This document shows positions 33,806 to 46,600 of a stretch of 64,000 nucleotides of DNA, piece by piece. Made by a program: the position numbers and the translations under genes. Position 1 is the first letter of the stretch; the number at the start of each line of letters is the position of its first letter. The DNA comes from Tamarix chinensis (lineage: Eukaryota; Streptophyta; Magnoliopsida; Caryophyllales; Tamaricaceae): positions 31,366,110 through 31,430,109 of the forward strand of contig CM060173.1 of assembly GCA_030549775.1 (NCBI GenBank), in the 5' to 3' direction. Below the pieces are notes generated by a model. That model was not told the origin of the DNA. It made no database searches and saw nothing but the letters and a program-made list of their open reading frames with translations.

Positions 33806-34182
33806 TAAAACTCTAATACCCTTTAGTCCTCACAAAACCAAGCGTTCTTGCACGCAATCGATCAACGTTTGGTACTTCCCTAACATATCCATCCCAACAA
33901 TCACATCAAAATCATGCAGTTCAAGTTCTATGAGGTCTAGTGGAAATTCTATTCCTTTTACTACCAAAGTCACTCCTTGATATAACCTAGAGCATTCAAT
34001 CCTATCCTCAGAAGATAACACAACAAAAGTAGAAATACTACTAGAAGGATATAATGTAGCTCTCGCTCCAAATGTGGATGACACAAAGGAGTATGATGCA
34101 ACAGAGTCAAACAATAGACATGCTGAAAAAGTAGAGATAGTATGCATACCAGTCACCACACCAAACTAATGTTCTACCTCCG
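33806..34182 (-). pseudogene. GypA aspartic protease
   Basis: An open minus-strand stretch of 109 codons ends the surviving frame. LLFDSVASYSFVSS corresponds to the active-site DSGASHSF, with Val in place of Gly. FDVIVGMDMLGKY corresponds to FDVILGMDWL. This is a retropepsin-like protease of gypsy type, inactive by the Gly change. LTR G lies immediately upstream (in coding sense), separating it from gag. Confidence 0.85.
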
Positions 34183-35584
34183 TCGAATGCCCCAAAATTT
34201 TTCTAAACCTAATCTTATATGATTAATACCTTAATCAAATTCCAATTTGAAGAAACTTTTATTTTAGCCTAACCCAAATTCCTTAATCCCAAAATCTTTA
34301 CCTAATTTAAAATTTTGACCTAGATAAACTCTATTTCTTAACATGACCTTAATAATGTTAGATTTATATAATTAACCTTACCTATTTTAGCTATTCAAAA
34401 TTTAATCTAATCCTAACCTTAATCTTTTTCCTTTTCTTTTCTTTCTCCTTTTACTATCTATAGCCTCTTTTTTTCTTGCGTGTGTTTTCCTTCTTTTTTG
34501 CAACACACCACTATCACTCTCAAACTCTAGCCTCTTTAGTTGAAAATTTCCCTACCACACAATGACACCATCAACCACAACCCCTGCCACTCCCTCGTAT
34601 CTCTGCCTTTTCTACTGTCAATCATCACCATTAGCATCATCATCCTATGCATTTTGTTGCCATCACATGCCACCACTCTTTTTCCTTATCACATGCCTAT
34701 GCATGCTAGCATAGTATGGCCGTATATACCTATAGAGGCAATGCACCGCCTTGGCATACATGTGCGTCCTTGTTTGTTATTACTTGTGCTTGTGTTTCTT
34801 GAGCACGACTTTGCCTCCTTTGTATAGAATGACCGTATAGGTTCCCAACTCATGGCCTAGGTAAGCATAACCTATTACATGCCCTTGCAACCCTATTTTC
34901 TTCCGTGCACCCCTTTTTACACACCCAAACAATACCAAAATTTGACCATAGCACCATCATACCTTCTACCACACTTCCACACAACTTAAGCTTCCCTTTG
35001 ACTCAGGTTATTTCTATTTTTACCCTCCTTTACTTTCAATTTTTCCTTGATTTTAATCTTTAAGCCTAATCGTGTATTATCTTGTTTCTATAGGTGATTT
35101 TTTGGTGATCTTGGAGGAGGTGGATTAGGATTTACATACATAAATTCCAGTGTCCTTATTAGTAATGATATATGTCGTATCTAGGACTTTATATGTATGT
35201 GTATGCTTTTTTATATGGGATATGTTATATGAATAATGTTATCCTATGATTTAATACCTTGATAGTAATGAAATTTAGAAGTATGTATTTGGGAACAATG
35301 TTGGATATACATATATGTAAATGATTAAGGATATATATCCCAAATGAATATTGGAGATTTGTGTGTCTTAGTATTTGGACTTGTAAGGCTTTGGGAGAAA
35401 ATGAACATTTTAACTACCTTAAATGTATTATGCTCATTTGAGGATAATTATGTGGTCGTGATTATATTATTCAATTATATGTCTTCCATACCTATATGAG
35501 TCCCACATTATAATTTTGAATATACAATCAACTCTAATAAAAATGAAAGACTATGTGAGTTAGGACTAAGGTTTTGAGTTCATT

Positions 35585-35781
35585 CTACTGGATAATAATA
35601 GTGGTTCAAGTGTGTTGTCCCTGAGAGGTGCTTTAGATCATTTCATTGGTTTAAGAATAGTGGCTCATATGCAATTTTTCTTTGAGAGGTGTTGAGTCCA
35701 TTCCACTGAATAATAATAGTGGCTTAGGTTTTTTGTCCCTAAGAGGTATTTCATATCATTCCATCTATTTAAAAATAGTGG
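35585..35781 (+). repeat. hairpin array of LTR G
   Basis: Four units at ~59-bp spacing (35,585; 35,644; 35,703; 35,761), for example CCACTGAATAATAATAGTGG at 35,703-35,722. Stems are CTACT/AGTGG, CATT/AGTG, CCACT/AGTGG and CCAT/GTGG, with G-T pairs where they differ. Spacer words GTCCCTGAGAGGTGCTT recall the LARD spacer. Confidence 0.8.
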
Positions 35782-35819
35782 AGTTCCTAAACTCAACGTA
35801 AATAAAAGATTGGAATATG

Positions 35820-35839
35820 ATATATATATATATATATAT
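35820..35839. repeat. (TA)n microsatellite
   Basis: About ten TA units within LTR G, downstream of its hairpin array. Confidence 0.85.
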
Positions 35840-36429
35840 GTAGTGAGACCTGTAATCAATATTTACCTGGAACTATTTTCTATTATCACAAGTATGCTTA
35901 CATTATGATGTAAACTCAGGTATTATGTGTAATATTACTTTGATTTTACCGTTACATTACTCAATACGTAGCATACTGATCATCTATTCTATGGGTGCTA
36001 CTCATTCCCACAAGTAGACGACTTAGATTCCTTTGTATAGGTCCTGGATGATCTAGTGGATGAATTCACAACCTTTGGTGATTTATATATGGAGGAGTGA
36101 TTTTGTATCAAAATTTTGGGCATTAAGTTATGTTATATAGATGTTAGTTATAACCCGATATATTTTTGGACTCTTAGATCCATAGTATCCTTTTTTGTAT
36201 TTTAGATTACTATACTCAGAGTAAACCTCCAAACTTTTATCTAATGTTTATGAAAGTTCCCTCAATTTCTATTTATCATGTTTTACTTTCTAATTAGCTT
36301 CCTTGTCATTGATATAAGGATGGTATGATAAGCTAGAATTATGTCAATTATAGTGGTAACACCCAACTATTTGATAATACGCTTCCACTTAAAATGAAAT
36401 TTTTTAATAGTAAATTCTAGGCATAGTAA

Positions 36430-37450
36430 ACGTTGTCTGGCTTATCACATTCATGCATCCTCCAAAAGGAACTCCTGTGACATTGGTTGATCTTTTTGCT
36501 TGTTGAAAAGGGAGAGGCCTTGGACCTTTAGGATAACTAGCTTGACAAGTGACACTAGTGGCAATGAGTCTGCGGTTGTGGCTATTGAATAGATCTAGTA
36601 CTTTGAGCTCTGGATTGACTCCTCTAGATGCTTCCACCCCAACTTGGCACACGTTAACTTGTTACCTCTACAGTCTACCCCCGAGTGATATGTTTCATAT
36701 CGCTTATAGTGGTAGTGCCTCTCCTCGGAATAACCCCCAGACAAACATCCAACTTAGGGTACTAACCCGATGCTCCTATCATATTTTGGGGAAAAGTTCC
36801 TCCCAAAAAGGCCTTCTTTCTTTCATTGGGATGTTGGCAATCTTCAAACTTTCTCTTACTCCTCGACTGATCACTTCAAGCCTGAATGACTCGAATTGAC
36901 TCCAAATCCTATTTGTATATCCCTACAATGTTTGGCAGAGTAAATCCTAGTAAGAGCTCCTGATATCTAATCCTCAGGACAATCTTGAATCCGTGGACTT
37001 ACATCACTTCGTTGGCCTCCACTCTGGGCTAAACTAAACTAAGTTCATGAATTATGTGTTGTACTCCTCAATGAACATACCCTTTTGCTGAAGATGATTC
37101 AGGTAGAAACAAGCACATAGCACCTCCAAGAATGGTCCCCATCCTATAGGTTCTCCACTCCTATAATGGACGCTCCTCCACTATACTTCTTCCCTTCCTC
37201 TCAAGTAATACATCACCATGTCAACTATCCTATCTCTAAAGCAACCATAGGTGGTACAGAACTTCTCCATGTCGCAGACCCATCTCTCCATGATGTCAGG
37301 TTCCTCCTAGCCCTCAAAGATTGGTAGTTGATGATGATTATCCCACCTAAGCTAATCCTTCAAAACTGGTGAAGGTACTAGCACCAGTGGTGGTCAGGGT
37401 GCTTAGACCTAGCCCCCCTTATATGCTCCAACACTCTCCATGAATGCCTC
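36430..37450 (-). pseudogene. GypA gag
   Basis: Near 37,190-37,330 the minus strand reads LPIFEG then EEPDIMERWVCDMEKFCTTY and IVDMVMYYLRGREEV-stop-WRSV. This matches the gypsy gag (retrotransposon gag family) core with its W(x)xxIE and LxGxAxxWW pattern. The remainder toward 36,430 is degraded, and I see no convincing zinc knuckle. Stops prevent translation. Confidence 0.75.
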
Positions 37451-37682
37451 AATGTGGTCATAGCATCGATTAGCAACCAATGATTCCTAAAGAATAGAAG
37501 TAACTAGCAGAGAAATTCAATCTATCGAGTGGCAAGGCTCACACAACAAGTTATCACAAAGGCTCTCTATGGCACATTCCCAATCCTACTCTCACTTATA
37601 GACATTCCAGATTTGTAAATACTTGAAATTACCGAAAAAATCAAAGGGGACAAGATTTACACACACCACCCTGTGGTATCAA

Positions 37683-38563
37683 TGTAAAATCATTGAAAAT
37701 TATATGTTTTTAATAAATGTGCCATTAAAACTTGGGGTATTGACTTAATTATTTTTGAAAGTGGTGAGTTTTTGAGAAAAAATTTCATTTAAAATAATGT
37801 GGAAGCAGAAAATATACATAGGAAAAACGGGGTGCTACCTCCATACTAAACATAGTATAGACATTCACCACCTATCCCATATCAAATACAAGGCTAAAAA
37901 CTAACCAACTAGCTTAAAACAGAGTGCGCAAACATAAATTACATAAATATTTAAAAGATTATTTATGATAAGGACATCAATGATCCCCAACCAAATCAAC
38001 ATAGGAAGATAAATGAATTAAGAAGACATGGCTATATTAAAATGATATTAGGGCATGACCCCCAAAACCATGGAAAGTCACAAACCGCACAAAATCTTCT
38101 AGATGTCCACACTCTCAAGCTCCGAACCTAATCGACCTTCAAATTAATCTAAGGCAACATTTCAGGCAAAATGTATCATGAAAAAGGTTAAGAATCTCTT
38201 AGGAACAATTTGACATGGGTTAACAAGGTTCCATTTCTATATAAGAAAATTTTCCTCAAAATTAACTTCCAAAAATATGCCCAACTAGATAAACTAGTCG
38301 ATTGGTTTACCATATCAGTCGATTGTTCTACAAACCAGCTGCTTAGTTCCTCAACTAGTTGATCAATTTAGTAGAGTAAAACCATTTTGTTGAAACAACA
38401 AACTAGTTGATCGATTTGCGAGAAAAACTTAATAAATTTCATTTTTAACCTTGTTTGGAATTCAATTTTTTCTCAAACCAAATGATAATACTAAATCAAA
38501 ATCAAACATCCAAAATTAGCATAATTCCAATTCCAAAATTTTCTAGAAAGATGGGGTATTACA
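37683..38563 (-). mobile_element. GypA 5' LTR, internally deleted
   Basis: On the minus strand it starts TGTAATACCCCATC at 38,563 and ends about TTTTACA at 37,683, followed by TTGATACCACAGGG, a weak primer-site candidate. The first ~400 bp match the start of LTR F and the last ~470 bp match its end. About 2.6 kb in between is missing compared with LTR F. It abuts copia gag sequence at 38,564. Confidence 0.75.
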
Positions 38564-40818
38564 CAAGATGCTCGTGAAACACTTTGAAAATTAGAGACTG
38601 ATTCAGTATATGGTGGTATTAAAAGATTGTTATTACAACATTAGGGGAAGTATCCTCATCATGGATCCCCTCCCTAGTCTTAGAGAAGTTATTCCATGCT
38701 AGTTAATGAAGAAAAATAATGTGAAATTAGGTCTGATAATCCTAGTCCCTCTAATTTAGTGGCTCTCAGCAATTCAAGGGGTTTCAAAAGCAAACACAAA
38801 TAAGATAAATTACAACTATTACAGGAAAGTCATTCATACAAAGAAAAAATGTTATAGACTAATTGGATTTCCTAGGGACTTTAAATTTACGAAAGGAAAA
38901 AAATTTGGGTGTTTTTCGAAATGGGATTGTGGTACAAGAACAAAATTAGACTAGTGGCATAGTAGGAATAAAGAACAAAGATTACAACCATCGTCTTTCA
39001 CTACTAAATCAATATAAGATATCATGTTATTCTTCAATGGCTAGCAGCTCTGAAATTCTGCACCACCTGGTTTTTATAATGTGGCTAACATGTTGAGTTC
39101 TTTAGGTACCAACTCTCACTCTCATGATATTTTTCTAACTAAAGTTTCTTTTCATGCTTCTCCAACCTTAACTTAGCTATGGATATTAGATTAATTGGAT
39201 AATGATCATATGAGTGGAAAAAAATCCCTTTTCTCAACACTTCAACTAGCTTCCAACACCATATCTATTACTCTACTTAATGGTGTCACCACCATAGTAG
39301 AATCCACCAGCACTATCACATTACATAATGGGATAATTCTTTAAGGATTCCTTTATGTATCCAACCTCAAATACAACTTAATTTCTAAATCTAAACTGAT
39401 AATAAACTCTAACAATATCTATTTCTTTACAAACTCCAAATGCTTGATGCAAATCCATTAGAAGAGTAACCTTCTCACCCCATAAACTCCAAATGCTTGA
39501 TGCAAGTCCATTAGAAGAGTAACCATCTCACCCTTAGTGAACTAAATAGGGTTCTCTATCTTTTTATGCTCTAGTGTTCCTTCAAAACCAAGTATCCCTG
39601 ATTTTCCATCTCATGTAGCTGATTCCAATTTAGAATTTGTTTCTAATACATCCCATCATTCCAATAGATTAAATCCCATTCCTTTAAATATCTTACTTTG
39701 TCATCTTAGATTAGGGTACCTCCCATCGTATAAAATTAAACAAATGTTTCCTTCTTTGCAATCCATCAATAAAATCAAAGAAGTAGTATGTGATGTGTGC
39801 TTTAAAGCTTGACAACATAGACTTTCTTTTTTCTTCTAGCTTAACACATTCAGCAATCCCTATCAATCTTGTTCACAATGATGCATGGGGTCCTTATAAA
39901 ACAATAACTCATGATGGATTTAAGTATTTTTTTTAACTATAATAGATGAATATTCTCGAGATTTGTGGAATTTTGTTTTAAGCTTTATATATAATGCCTT
40001 TATTATACTTAATTCCTTTATTGAAATCATTAGAACTTAGTTTAATAAAACCTTTTGTTTTGATAATGCTTACAAACTTGGGTTAAGCCTTGAAACTCAC
40101 CAATAATTTTCTATTGAAGGAATCAAGAATCAAACCAACTATAGTTATACTCCTCAACAAAATGGTACAGTTAAAAGGAAACAAAATAACTTCTAGAAAT
40201 AGCGCAGGCTCTCATGTTTCAATCTAATCATTCCCTTACATATTAAGGTGAAAGCATTCTTACTACCAGATATATTATAAGAAAAATTCCTTTACTTGTC
40301 CTTAACAACCAAAGTCCACACAAAAAGCTCTTCAATGTAGAACCCAAGTTAGAGCACCTCAAATATTTTTGGCTGATTATACTATATTGCCAACGTTAAA
40401 CCCACATAAGAAAAATTTATGACAAAATCCCATCCCTGTGAACTTTTAGGCTATCCATATGGAAAGAAGGCCTATAAGGTTTTGAATATAGAAAAAAAAT
40501 CATTTCATCCGAGATGTGATTTTTCTTAAAACTAGTTTTCCTTTAACACACACCTCATCTCACAAATTCTCACCACTCAATTCACTACCATTACCTATTT
40601 CCAACCCTTCCTCATAGAATGATGATTTAACTAAGATGCCAGTGGCCATCCCTCTAAATTCTCCACAATAGATGCCTCATCGTTTCATTCGTCCTCTAAT
40701 GATGACCCCATATCATCCTCGTCATACCTACACTCACCTACTCCACCCATTTTTCGCCATCCCCATAGAACTTCTCATGCTCTAGCACATTTAAAAGATT
40801 ATATCTACAATTTCATTT
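38564..40818 (+). pseudogene. CopA copia element: gag to integrase
   Basis: Plus-strand copia polyprotein remnant. SILIMDPLPSLREVI and the following EEK region match gag (UBN2) near 38,645-38,720. LCHLRLGYLPSYKIKQMF and VCDVCFKAKQHRLSF-like residues match the GAG-pre-integrase HHCC region (39,700-39,830). FKYFLTIIDEYSRDLW and YTPQQNGTVKRKQNN match the integrase core (39,920-40,190). It ends near HLKDYICNF at 40,800 where LTR E begins. The N-terminus and 5' LTR are missing at the GypA junction. Many stops. Confidence 0.8.
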
Positions 40819-43800
40819 TGCATCGACCCAATTTTAAAATCTTTCATTTTAAGTATTAGTATTTTATGAGGATGACTACAAAAAGTACACATTAATTTCA
40901 TATAATCAATTCTTAATACTTAACTATTTTATTCATTTCCAACATTATGAGGTAACCAAAGTTAAGATCATTATCAATTTCAAAAATAGAAGTCTACTAA
41001 AGTCATCCTAGGTTCAAATACTCACACTTGATAATTTAGGTCAAAAAGACCAAAATACCCCTAAGGCTAAAGCTACTACTTTGGTATCCATTCCCATTAC
41101 ACAGTCTATTTTATTTTATCAACTTGCCATAAATAGGATAAAATACCATAATTAAATCATTAATCATGTAATTAAGTTATTCAAGACAAGATATGACTAT
41201 TTTGTCCTCATACACCATTCTACATGTAAAACTTTAATAAGTGCTTCTAAAACAACCAAACACATATTCTGATGCTAAATCAACAAATAATGTACATTCT
41301 GCGTGTTTATGAGAATAATCATTGTAATATTTCCCAAATTATCAAAATACCCCTATATCGTATAATAATAATAACAATCATGCTAAAATAGACATAGTTA
41401 ATACAATAAAACTCCTACAATCATGCTTGATAAAGAACATCACATATCATATATATTTATTACAATATTTATTATAGTACACTCAAATTACCAAAATACC
41501 CCTAGACCCTATAATATTCACAATTATGCTAGAACATGTGGTTCTAAAACAGCAAAACCCTAATTCTCATACTTGTCATCAAATATTACTCATTAAGCAT
41601 GTTTATTAGGACAAATAGCCATAGGAAATACAAAATTATCAAAATGCTTCTAGACCATATATTATTGATATTCATGCTCAAAAATGTATTTCTAAGACAT
41701 CAAACCCTTATTCTCATACTTAGCATCACATAACACTCATCATGCATATTTATTAGGATAACCACCATTGTACATTTAAAATTACTAAAATTCCTTTAGA
41801 CCATATAATGTTGATATTGATGCTCAAACATATGTTTCTAAGACATCAAATCCCTATTCTTATTCTCAACATTACATAACACTTATCATACATATTTATA
41901 TAAATCACCATAGTATATTAAAAATTACTAAAATGCTCCTAGACCATATATTATTAATATTCATGATGGAACATGTATGTTTATGACAACCGACCCCTAT
42001 CTCTATTCTTAACAATATTTATAACACATTAGACATCCCAGTTAGGGTTAAATATCATAATATGTCTAAATGAAAAAATTATCTCTAAGGCTTATGGTAG
42101 TAATAATTTTGCTACAAGTGTGTCTATACATACTTAACCTAAAATTTTTACATGCACATAACATACAACATCACTTCCTAAGCATCCTTTTATACACATA
42201 ACATTTTATATAGGATAAAATTCCTTCTTTTTTCTTTTCCAAGATAACATTGATAATCACATAAACATTTTTAACAAGTCATTTCTAACAAAAATCACAT
42301 GTCAAAACCCTAATATACTAACATACAATATCCAAGCATTTTAGTGGAGTATAGAGGTTACCTAATTTTGAGTAAAAGCAAACTTTACCAGTAACTAGCT
42401 AAAAATGATTAGGCTCTAATAATAAAACTTTTATACCTACAAATAATATCAAAATACTATATTCATATTTGATAAATGAAATAATACCTTTTCTTATTAA
42501 AAATATTTATTAAATATAAAACTACCAAACTACTGTTATACATTAAGTATGACCTAAAATTAATAAAAATATAAAGTACAACTCATGCTACATGTGCAGT
42601 ATGAGCCATACATGCAAAGGGAAGGGGATTGTTCGGATAAGGTTTGAAATTGTAGTGGCGGGAGGTGTTGGTTTTGTTGTTGGGTATAGGAGGTGGGGGT
42701 ACAGATGGATAGTGGTTGGACGGTGTAGTGTAGGTGGTTCAAAGGTGGCATTAGTAGTGCCAGTTGTAGGGAGATGTGATGCAAAGAAAGGTAAGGAGGA
42801 GAAGAAAATGAGAAGAATAGGAAGGAGGGAATGTGATGTTTAAGGTGGTAGCAGGTTAGGGCGGCAGTTATGGCTAGTGATAGGTAGTTGGGAGGTGTTA
42901 CGGTGGTGGAAGAAATGAAGGGTAATGGGCAGCCGATTAGAGGTGATAGATGTAGGGTGGGTGTTGAACGAGAGAGAAGGAGGTAAGACCATAGGGAGGT
43001 GGCTATGGTGTTAGCTAATCAGGGTAGTGCAGGGAGCTCCAAGATGGAGGAGTTGGTAGTGTTTATGGTGGAAGAGGTAGCGATGATAAAATTGTCATTA
43101 CCTTAGATGAGCTGCAAGGGTGGTGGATGATGGAAGTGGACAAGAAATGGTAGGAGTTGCCACATAGGAGACATAAGGGGAGATAGAGTGAAAGAAGAGG
43201 AAGAAGAAGGAAGGAGGGAAGGAAAGGGGTGGTGGTTAGGTTGGTGGTGGAGGTAACAAGGGTTACTATAGGAGGAGGCGGTAAGGAAACAAGGGCTGGA
43301 AGAAGGAGAAGGAAAGAAGAGAGGTGTATTGGGAGTGAGCAGAGTACGAGGGAGAATAGAAGAATGGAAGAAGAAGAAGAGAGGGGGGAACCTTCAGCTT
43401 ACGACGGGTAGGTGTGCAGTGCAGGGAATGGTAGGGAGGGATAGGGGTGGTAAGGAATGGTATAGGAAGAGAAGGAAGGGAAGGGAACGTGTAAGGGGAG
43501 TAGGGCACAGGTAGGGGAAGAGGTGGAGGGGTTGGGCTGTTGCAAGGCTAATGGTTGCATGGTTAAGAAAGGAAGGGGGTTGTGTATAGGCAGTGTCGCC
43601 AAGCTCTATTTGGGTAAGAAAGGGAAAGGGGACATGTGAGAAGGGGAAAGGAACTTAGGGCATGTTTGACAGGGGTGCAAATGGGGAAGAAAGGAGAGAA
43701 GGGAGGCTAGGCCGCATGGGGAAAAAGAAGGGAGGAAGGGAGTGGGTTGACTGTGTAGGAGAAGTAGAAGAAGAAAGAAAGAAGAGAGTTGGGATAGTTG

Positions 43801-44280
43801 CATGGGAGAAGAAGAAGAAAGAAGAATGAGGAGTTAGGTCAATGTAGGGGAGAAAAGAAAATAAAAATGGGGGAGGTTTGGGTTGGCCCAAGGAAAAAAA
43901 GAAGGGAGAAGAGAAAGAAAAGGGAAAAGAAAGAAAAAGGAAACAGAAAAAGAAGAAAAAGAAAAGGAAAAATAGATTTAAGGTTAGGATTAAAAATTAG
44001 ATTAAATTTGGGTTATTGGGATAATATTATATAAATTTATCCAAAAATTAGGGTACTAATTTAAGAAAATAGTTTTGGATAAAATTATAGGTTTAGGATT
44101 TATTTAAATAAAAAATTTAAGATAAAATGATAACAATGATTACATTAATTTATTAAATAAATTATCTAGGTTTGTAAGTTAAGGGTTCACAAAAATAATT
44201 AAATCAATAATTAGAGATTTTTTTTGTGTGTAAAAGGTTAAACGTTCAAATTTTAGGTTATAAAAATTCAGAATATTACA
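40819..44280 (-). mobile_element. solo LTR E within CopA
   Basis: On the minus strand it starts TGTAATATTCTGAATTT at 44,280, has an AT-rich start, a C-rich leader (about 43,980-42,600), AATTAG|GTAACC at about 42,354, a 147-bp tandem array (~42,060-41,336), and ends TTGGGTCGATGCA at 40,819. Copia coding sequence lies on both sides, but ~50-80 codons are lost. No clear target duplication (CATTT versus TATAC). The end resembles that of LTR D. Confidence 0.75.
41336..42060 (-). repeat. ~147-bp tandem array in LTR E
   Basis: About five diverged units, each starting near AATTATCAAAATACCCCTAG and running through ATATTCATGCT, TCTAAGACATCAAACCC, TTCTCATACTTAGC and ATATTTATTAGGAT. Starts lie near 41,336, 41,487, 41,632, 41,780 and 41,925. 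Confidence 0.8.
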
Positions 44281-45386
44281 TATACCATATGAAGTACAAG
44301 GTAAATGGAAAATTTGAGAGATTTAAAGCACATATTGTCATTCGTGATTTCGCTCGAAGGGCAAGATAATATTTTCATGAAACATTTTCTCCTATGGTTC
44401 TAATGACTACCATTTGAAGTCTCTTAGCAATATCGGTAAAGAAAAATTGGCACATTCAATAGTTTGTAGTAAATAATGCTTTCTTGCATGGGGATATCTG
44501 TAAAGACCTATACATGAAACCACCTCTAGGCCTTAAAATTCCATCATCCCATGTATATAAACATAGGAAGTCACTTTAGGGCTTAAACAAGCCTCTAAAC
44601 AATGGTATGAAAATTTATTAGATTCACTTATGTCTCGAAGTTATGACTGGTCTAAGAATGACTAATCCCTCTTCACTAAATAGGCTAATGACCACATTAC
44701 TATTATTACTGTGTATGTTGATGATTGAATGGTTTTTGGTAATACCATAGTTGATATTCATTCCATTAAGACTTTCCTACATGATACCTTTTGCATCAAG
44801 GATATTAGGGATTTACATTATTTTTTGGGTATGGAATTTTTGCGATCCAATGGTGGCCAAATAGTCACTTAATGAAAATTCATCACAGATATGCTGCATG
44901 ATTAGTCGGTGTTGTCTAATAGATCCAGTGTTTCTATCCCACTTGACATAAGACAGAAAAATTCTTCTAGACATTCAAGCACCACCCATTGGTGCTACAC
45001 AATTTTGTAGTCTCATTGGCAATCTCACCAACTTAATTGATACCATGCCCAATATTTCCTTTGTAGTCTAACATATAAGTCAATTTAACAACACCCCACA
45101 TAAACCTCAATATGATGCAACACTTCACATCCTCTGGTACTTAAAAGGTGAGCTTGAGCAGGGTGTATTACTCAATAATAACTTCATATTTTTCCTTTAA
45201 TACTTCTATGATTTGAACTGAGTAACTTGTCTTTTCACTTAGTATTCATTAATGGTTACTTTACCACCGCAGATGGATCTCCCATTTCTTAGAAATTAAA
45301 GAATCAAACTATGATCTCATTCTCCTTAGTTGAAGCTGAATATCATTCTTTATGTCAATTTACCAATGAGTTATCTTGGTTAACAC

Positions 45387-45911
45387 TAGGGGTGTGCAAA
45401 ACCGGATATCCGTATCCGTTCGGATATTTTTTTCTGATGTCCGCTCCGCATTTTTTAGACAAGATATCCGGGATACGGATATCCAAAGAATACTAACCGG
45501 ATATGGACCTGATTCGGATATATCCAATATCCGTATGAAAATACTATTTTATCAATTTTAATAACTTTTGCTAGAATATTTTTAAAAATAAAGATCGTAT
45601 ATCAATTAATATTCATATCTATATTCATATAAATGTCTTATTTTATTTAAAATAAGTATTAAAATATTATTATAAATATTTAAAATATCAAAATAAATAA
45701 AATTTTAAAACTTAAAACTATAAAAATACAATAATATAATGTATTGTTGAAATAATCAACAAAATATCGTATATTTTTTCGGATTGGATAATCCAGAAAA
45801 AGATCGGATATCCGAATGTCAGATATCCTTTTGGACTAAAACCGGTTTGGATATCCGAAATGTCGGATCAGATTTTTAAATATCGGATCCCAGATTTTTT
45901 GCACAGCCCTA
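45387..45911. mobile_element. hAT-type MITE rich in GGATATCC palindromes
   Basis: 525 bp with terminal inverted repeats TAGGGGTGTGCAAAA and TTTTTTGCACAGCCCTA. GTTAACAC occurs on both sides (45,379-45,386 and 45,912-45,919), a perfect 8-bp duplication typical of hAT elements. Both ends carry clusters of GGATATCC(G) around an AT-rich centre. No transposase. It interrupts CopA RNase H. Confidence 0.95.
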
Positions 45912-46200
45912 GTTAACACCACTTCATCATAACCTTTATCTTAATGAAGTGACTTTAATTTTGGTTAAATGTGATAACTAGGCTTCCATTCACAATTCTC
46001 AAAATACCATGTTCTAGGAGTGAACCAAGCATATTGCATTAGATTGTCATTTTGTATGTGATTAATTTCTAGGTGGCCTAATTGATATTTTCCATGTTTG
46101 AAGCCATGATCAACTCGCTAGTTTATGATCAAACTCCTTCCTGTATATACATATGATCAAACTCTTTCCAAGATAGGCATGATCAATCCTGCTTTAGCTT

Positions 46201-46207
46201 GTGGGGG
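46201..46207 (+). promoter_or_regulatory. CopA polypurine tract
   Basis: GTGGGGG immediately before the TG of the 3' LTR, the usual place for plus-strand priming in copia elements. Confidence 0.7.
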
Positions 46208-46593
46208 TGTTAACACATGTAGTAGCCTATCATGAAGATCCAAGAATTAAGGACGTAAGCCCAACCAAAGAAGCCATGCCTACCTACCAATGTCTCACTT
46301 ACTTTAGGTGCTAGATAATCTCCTTTATAATTGATGTTGTTTTTTCTTTATATCTTACTCATTAGCAACTTCATGTAACAAAGTCCAAGAAATAATGGGT
46401 CAATAAGATATCCAAATATCAGGGAATTAGTTATCAAAATCACATGGACACATTATATAAATGAATTATAACTGGCTCATTCATGATAGATTAAAAAAAA
46501 GATTAAATCTCTTAATTTTGTTATTTCCTCCATTTTTTCTCTCATTTTTTTTATATATCTTCAATTTCTCACCGGTATCTTTTTTTTAGAACA
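46208..46593 (+). mobile_element. CopA 3' LTR
   Basis: 386 bp, starting TGTTAACACATG and ending TTAGAACA, so the ends form a TGTT...AACA inverted repeat. TATATAAAT near 46,455 is a possible LTR TATA box. No second LTR copy exists in the window. Confidence 0.75.
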
Positions 46594-46600
46594 CATGAAC

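Larger units (their letters stand above)
34183..36429 (+). mobile_element. LTR G: inserted LTR between GypA gag and protease
   Basis: Plus-oriented. It begins TCGAATGCCCCAAAATTTTT (a decayed TGTAATACCCC), has a pyrimidine-rich leader (34,430-34,500), a donor-like CCTAG|GTAAGC at 34,861, four hairpins at 35,585-35,781, and TACTCAATACGTAGCATACT near 35,957. The end is TTTTTTAATAG followed by TAAATTCTAGGCATAGTA. I could not find a clear target duplication, so the ends are approximate. Confidence 0.7.
13860..38563 (-). mobile_element. host gypsy element GypA, split by nested insertions
   Basis: A Ty3/gypsy element read right to left. Order: 5' LTR 38,563-37,683; gag ~37,450-36,430; protease ~34,182-33,806; RT and RNase H ~33,720-32,400; integrase zinc-binding part 31,671-31,174; integrase core 27,772-27,356; integrase C-terminus 16,038-15,440; PPT 15,322-15,310; 3' LTR 15,309-~13,860. 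It is interrupted by LTR G, a ~0.7-kb insertion, solo LTR F and the LARD-like element. The coding order and the ATWEANEE..AKYLELF end place it with Tekay/Del-like gypsy elements. All domains carry stops. The left end of the 3' LTR looks truncated. Confidence 0.85.
44281..46207 (+). pseudogene. CopA copia element: RT and RNase H
   Basis: Plus-strand copia RT: YKVNGKFERFKAHIV, FHETFSPMV, VVNNAFLHGDICKDLYMKPP, SLYGLKQA-like residues, YVDD at 44,714-44,725 and LHYFLGMEF. RNase H follows: DGSPIS.KLKNQT, SLVEAEYHSLCQFTNELSWL, then across the MITE TKHIALDCHFV-like residues and LGGLIDIFHV near 46,080. Many stops. The reading resumes across the MITE at 45,387-45,911 and its duplicated GTTAACAC. Confidence 0.9.

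Noticed and set aside
38564..38700. 5' LTR of CopA
   Set aside because: No sequence resembling TGTTAACACATG...TTAGAACA occurs here; the sequence is already gag when it meets the GypA LTR.
42592..43891. Several 60-83-codon frames on both strands in the GA-rich block
   Set aside because: Glu/Lys/Arg- or Pro/Ser/Phe-rich translations of the C-rich leader of LTR E; compositional.
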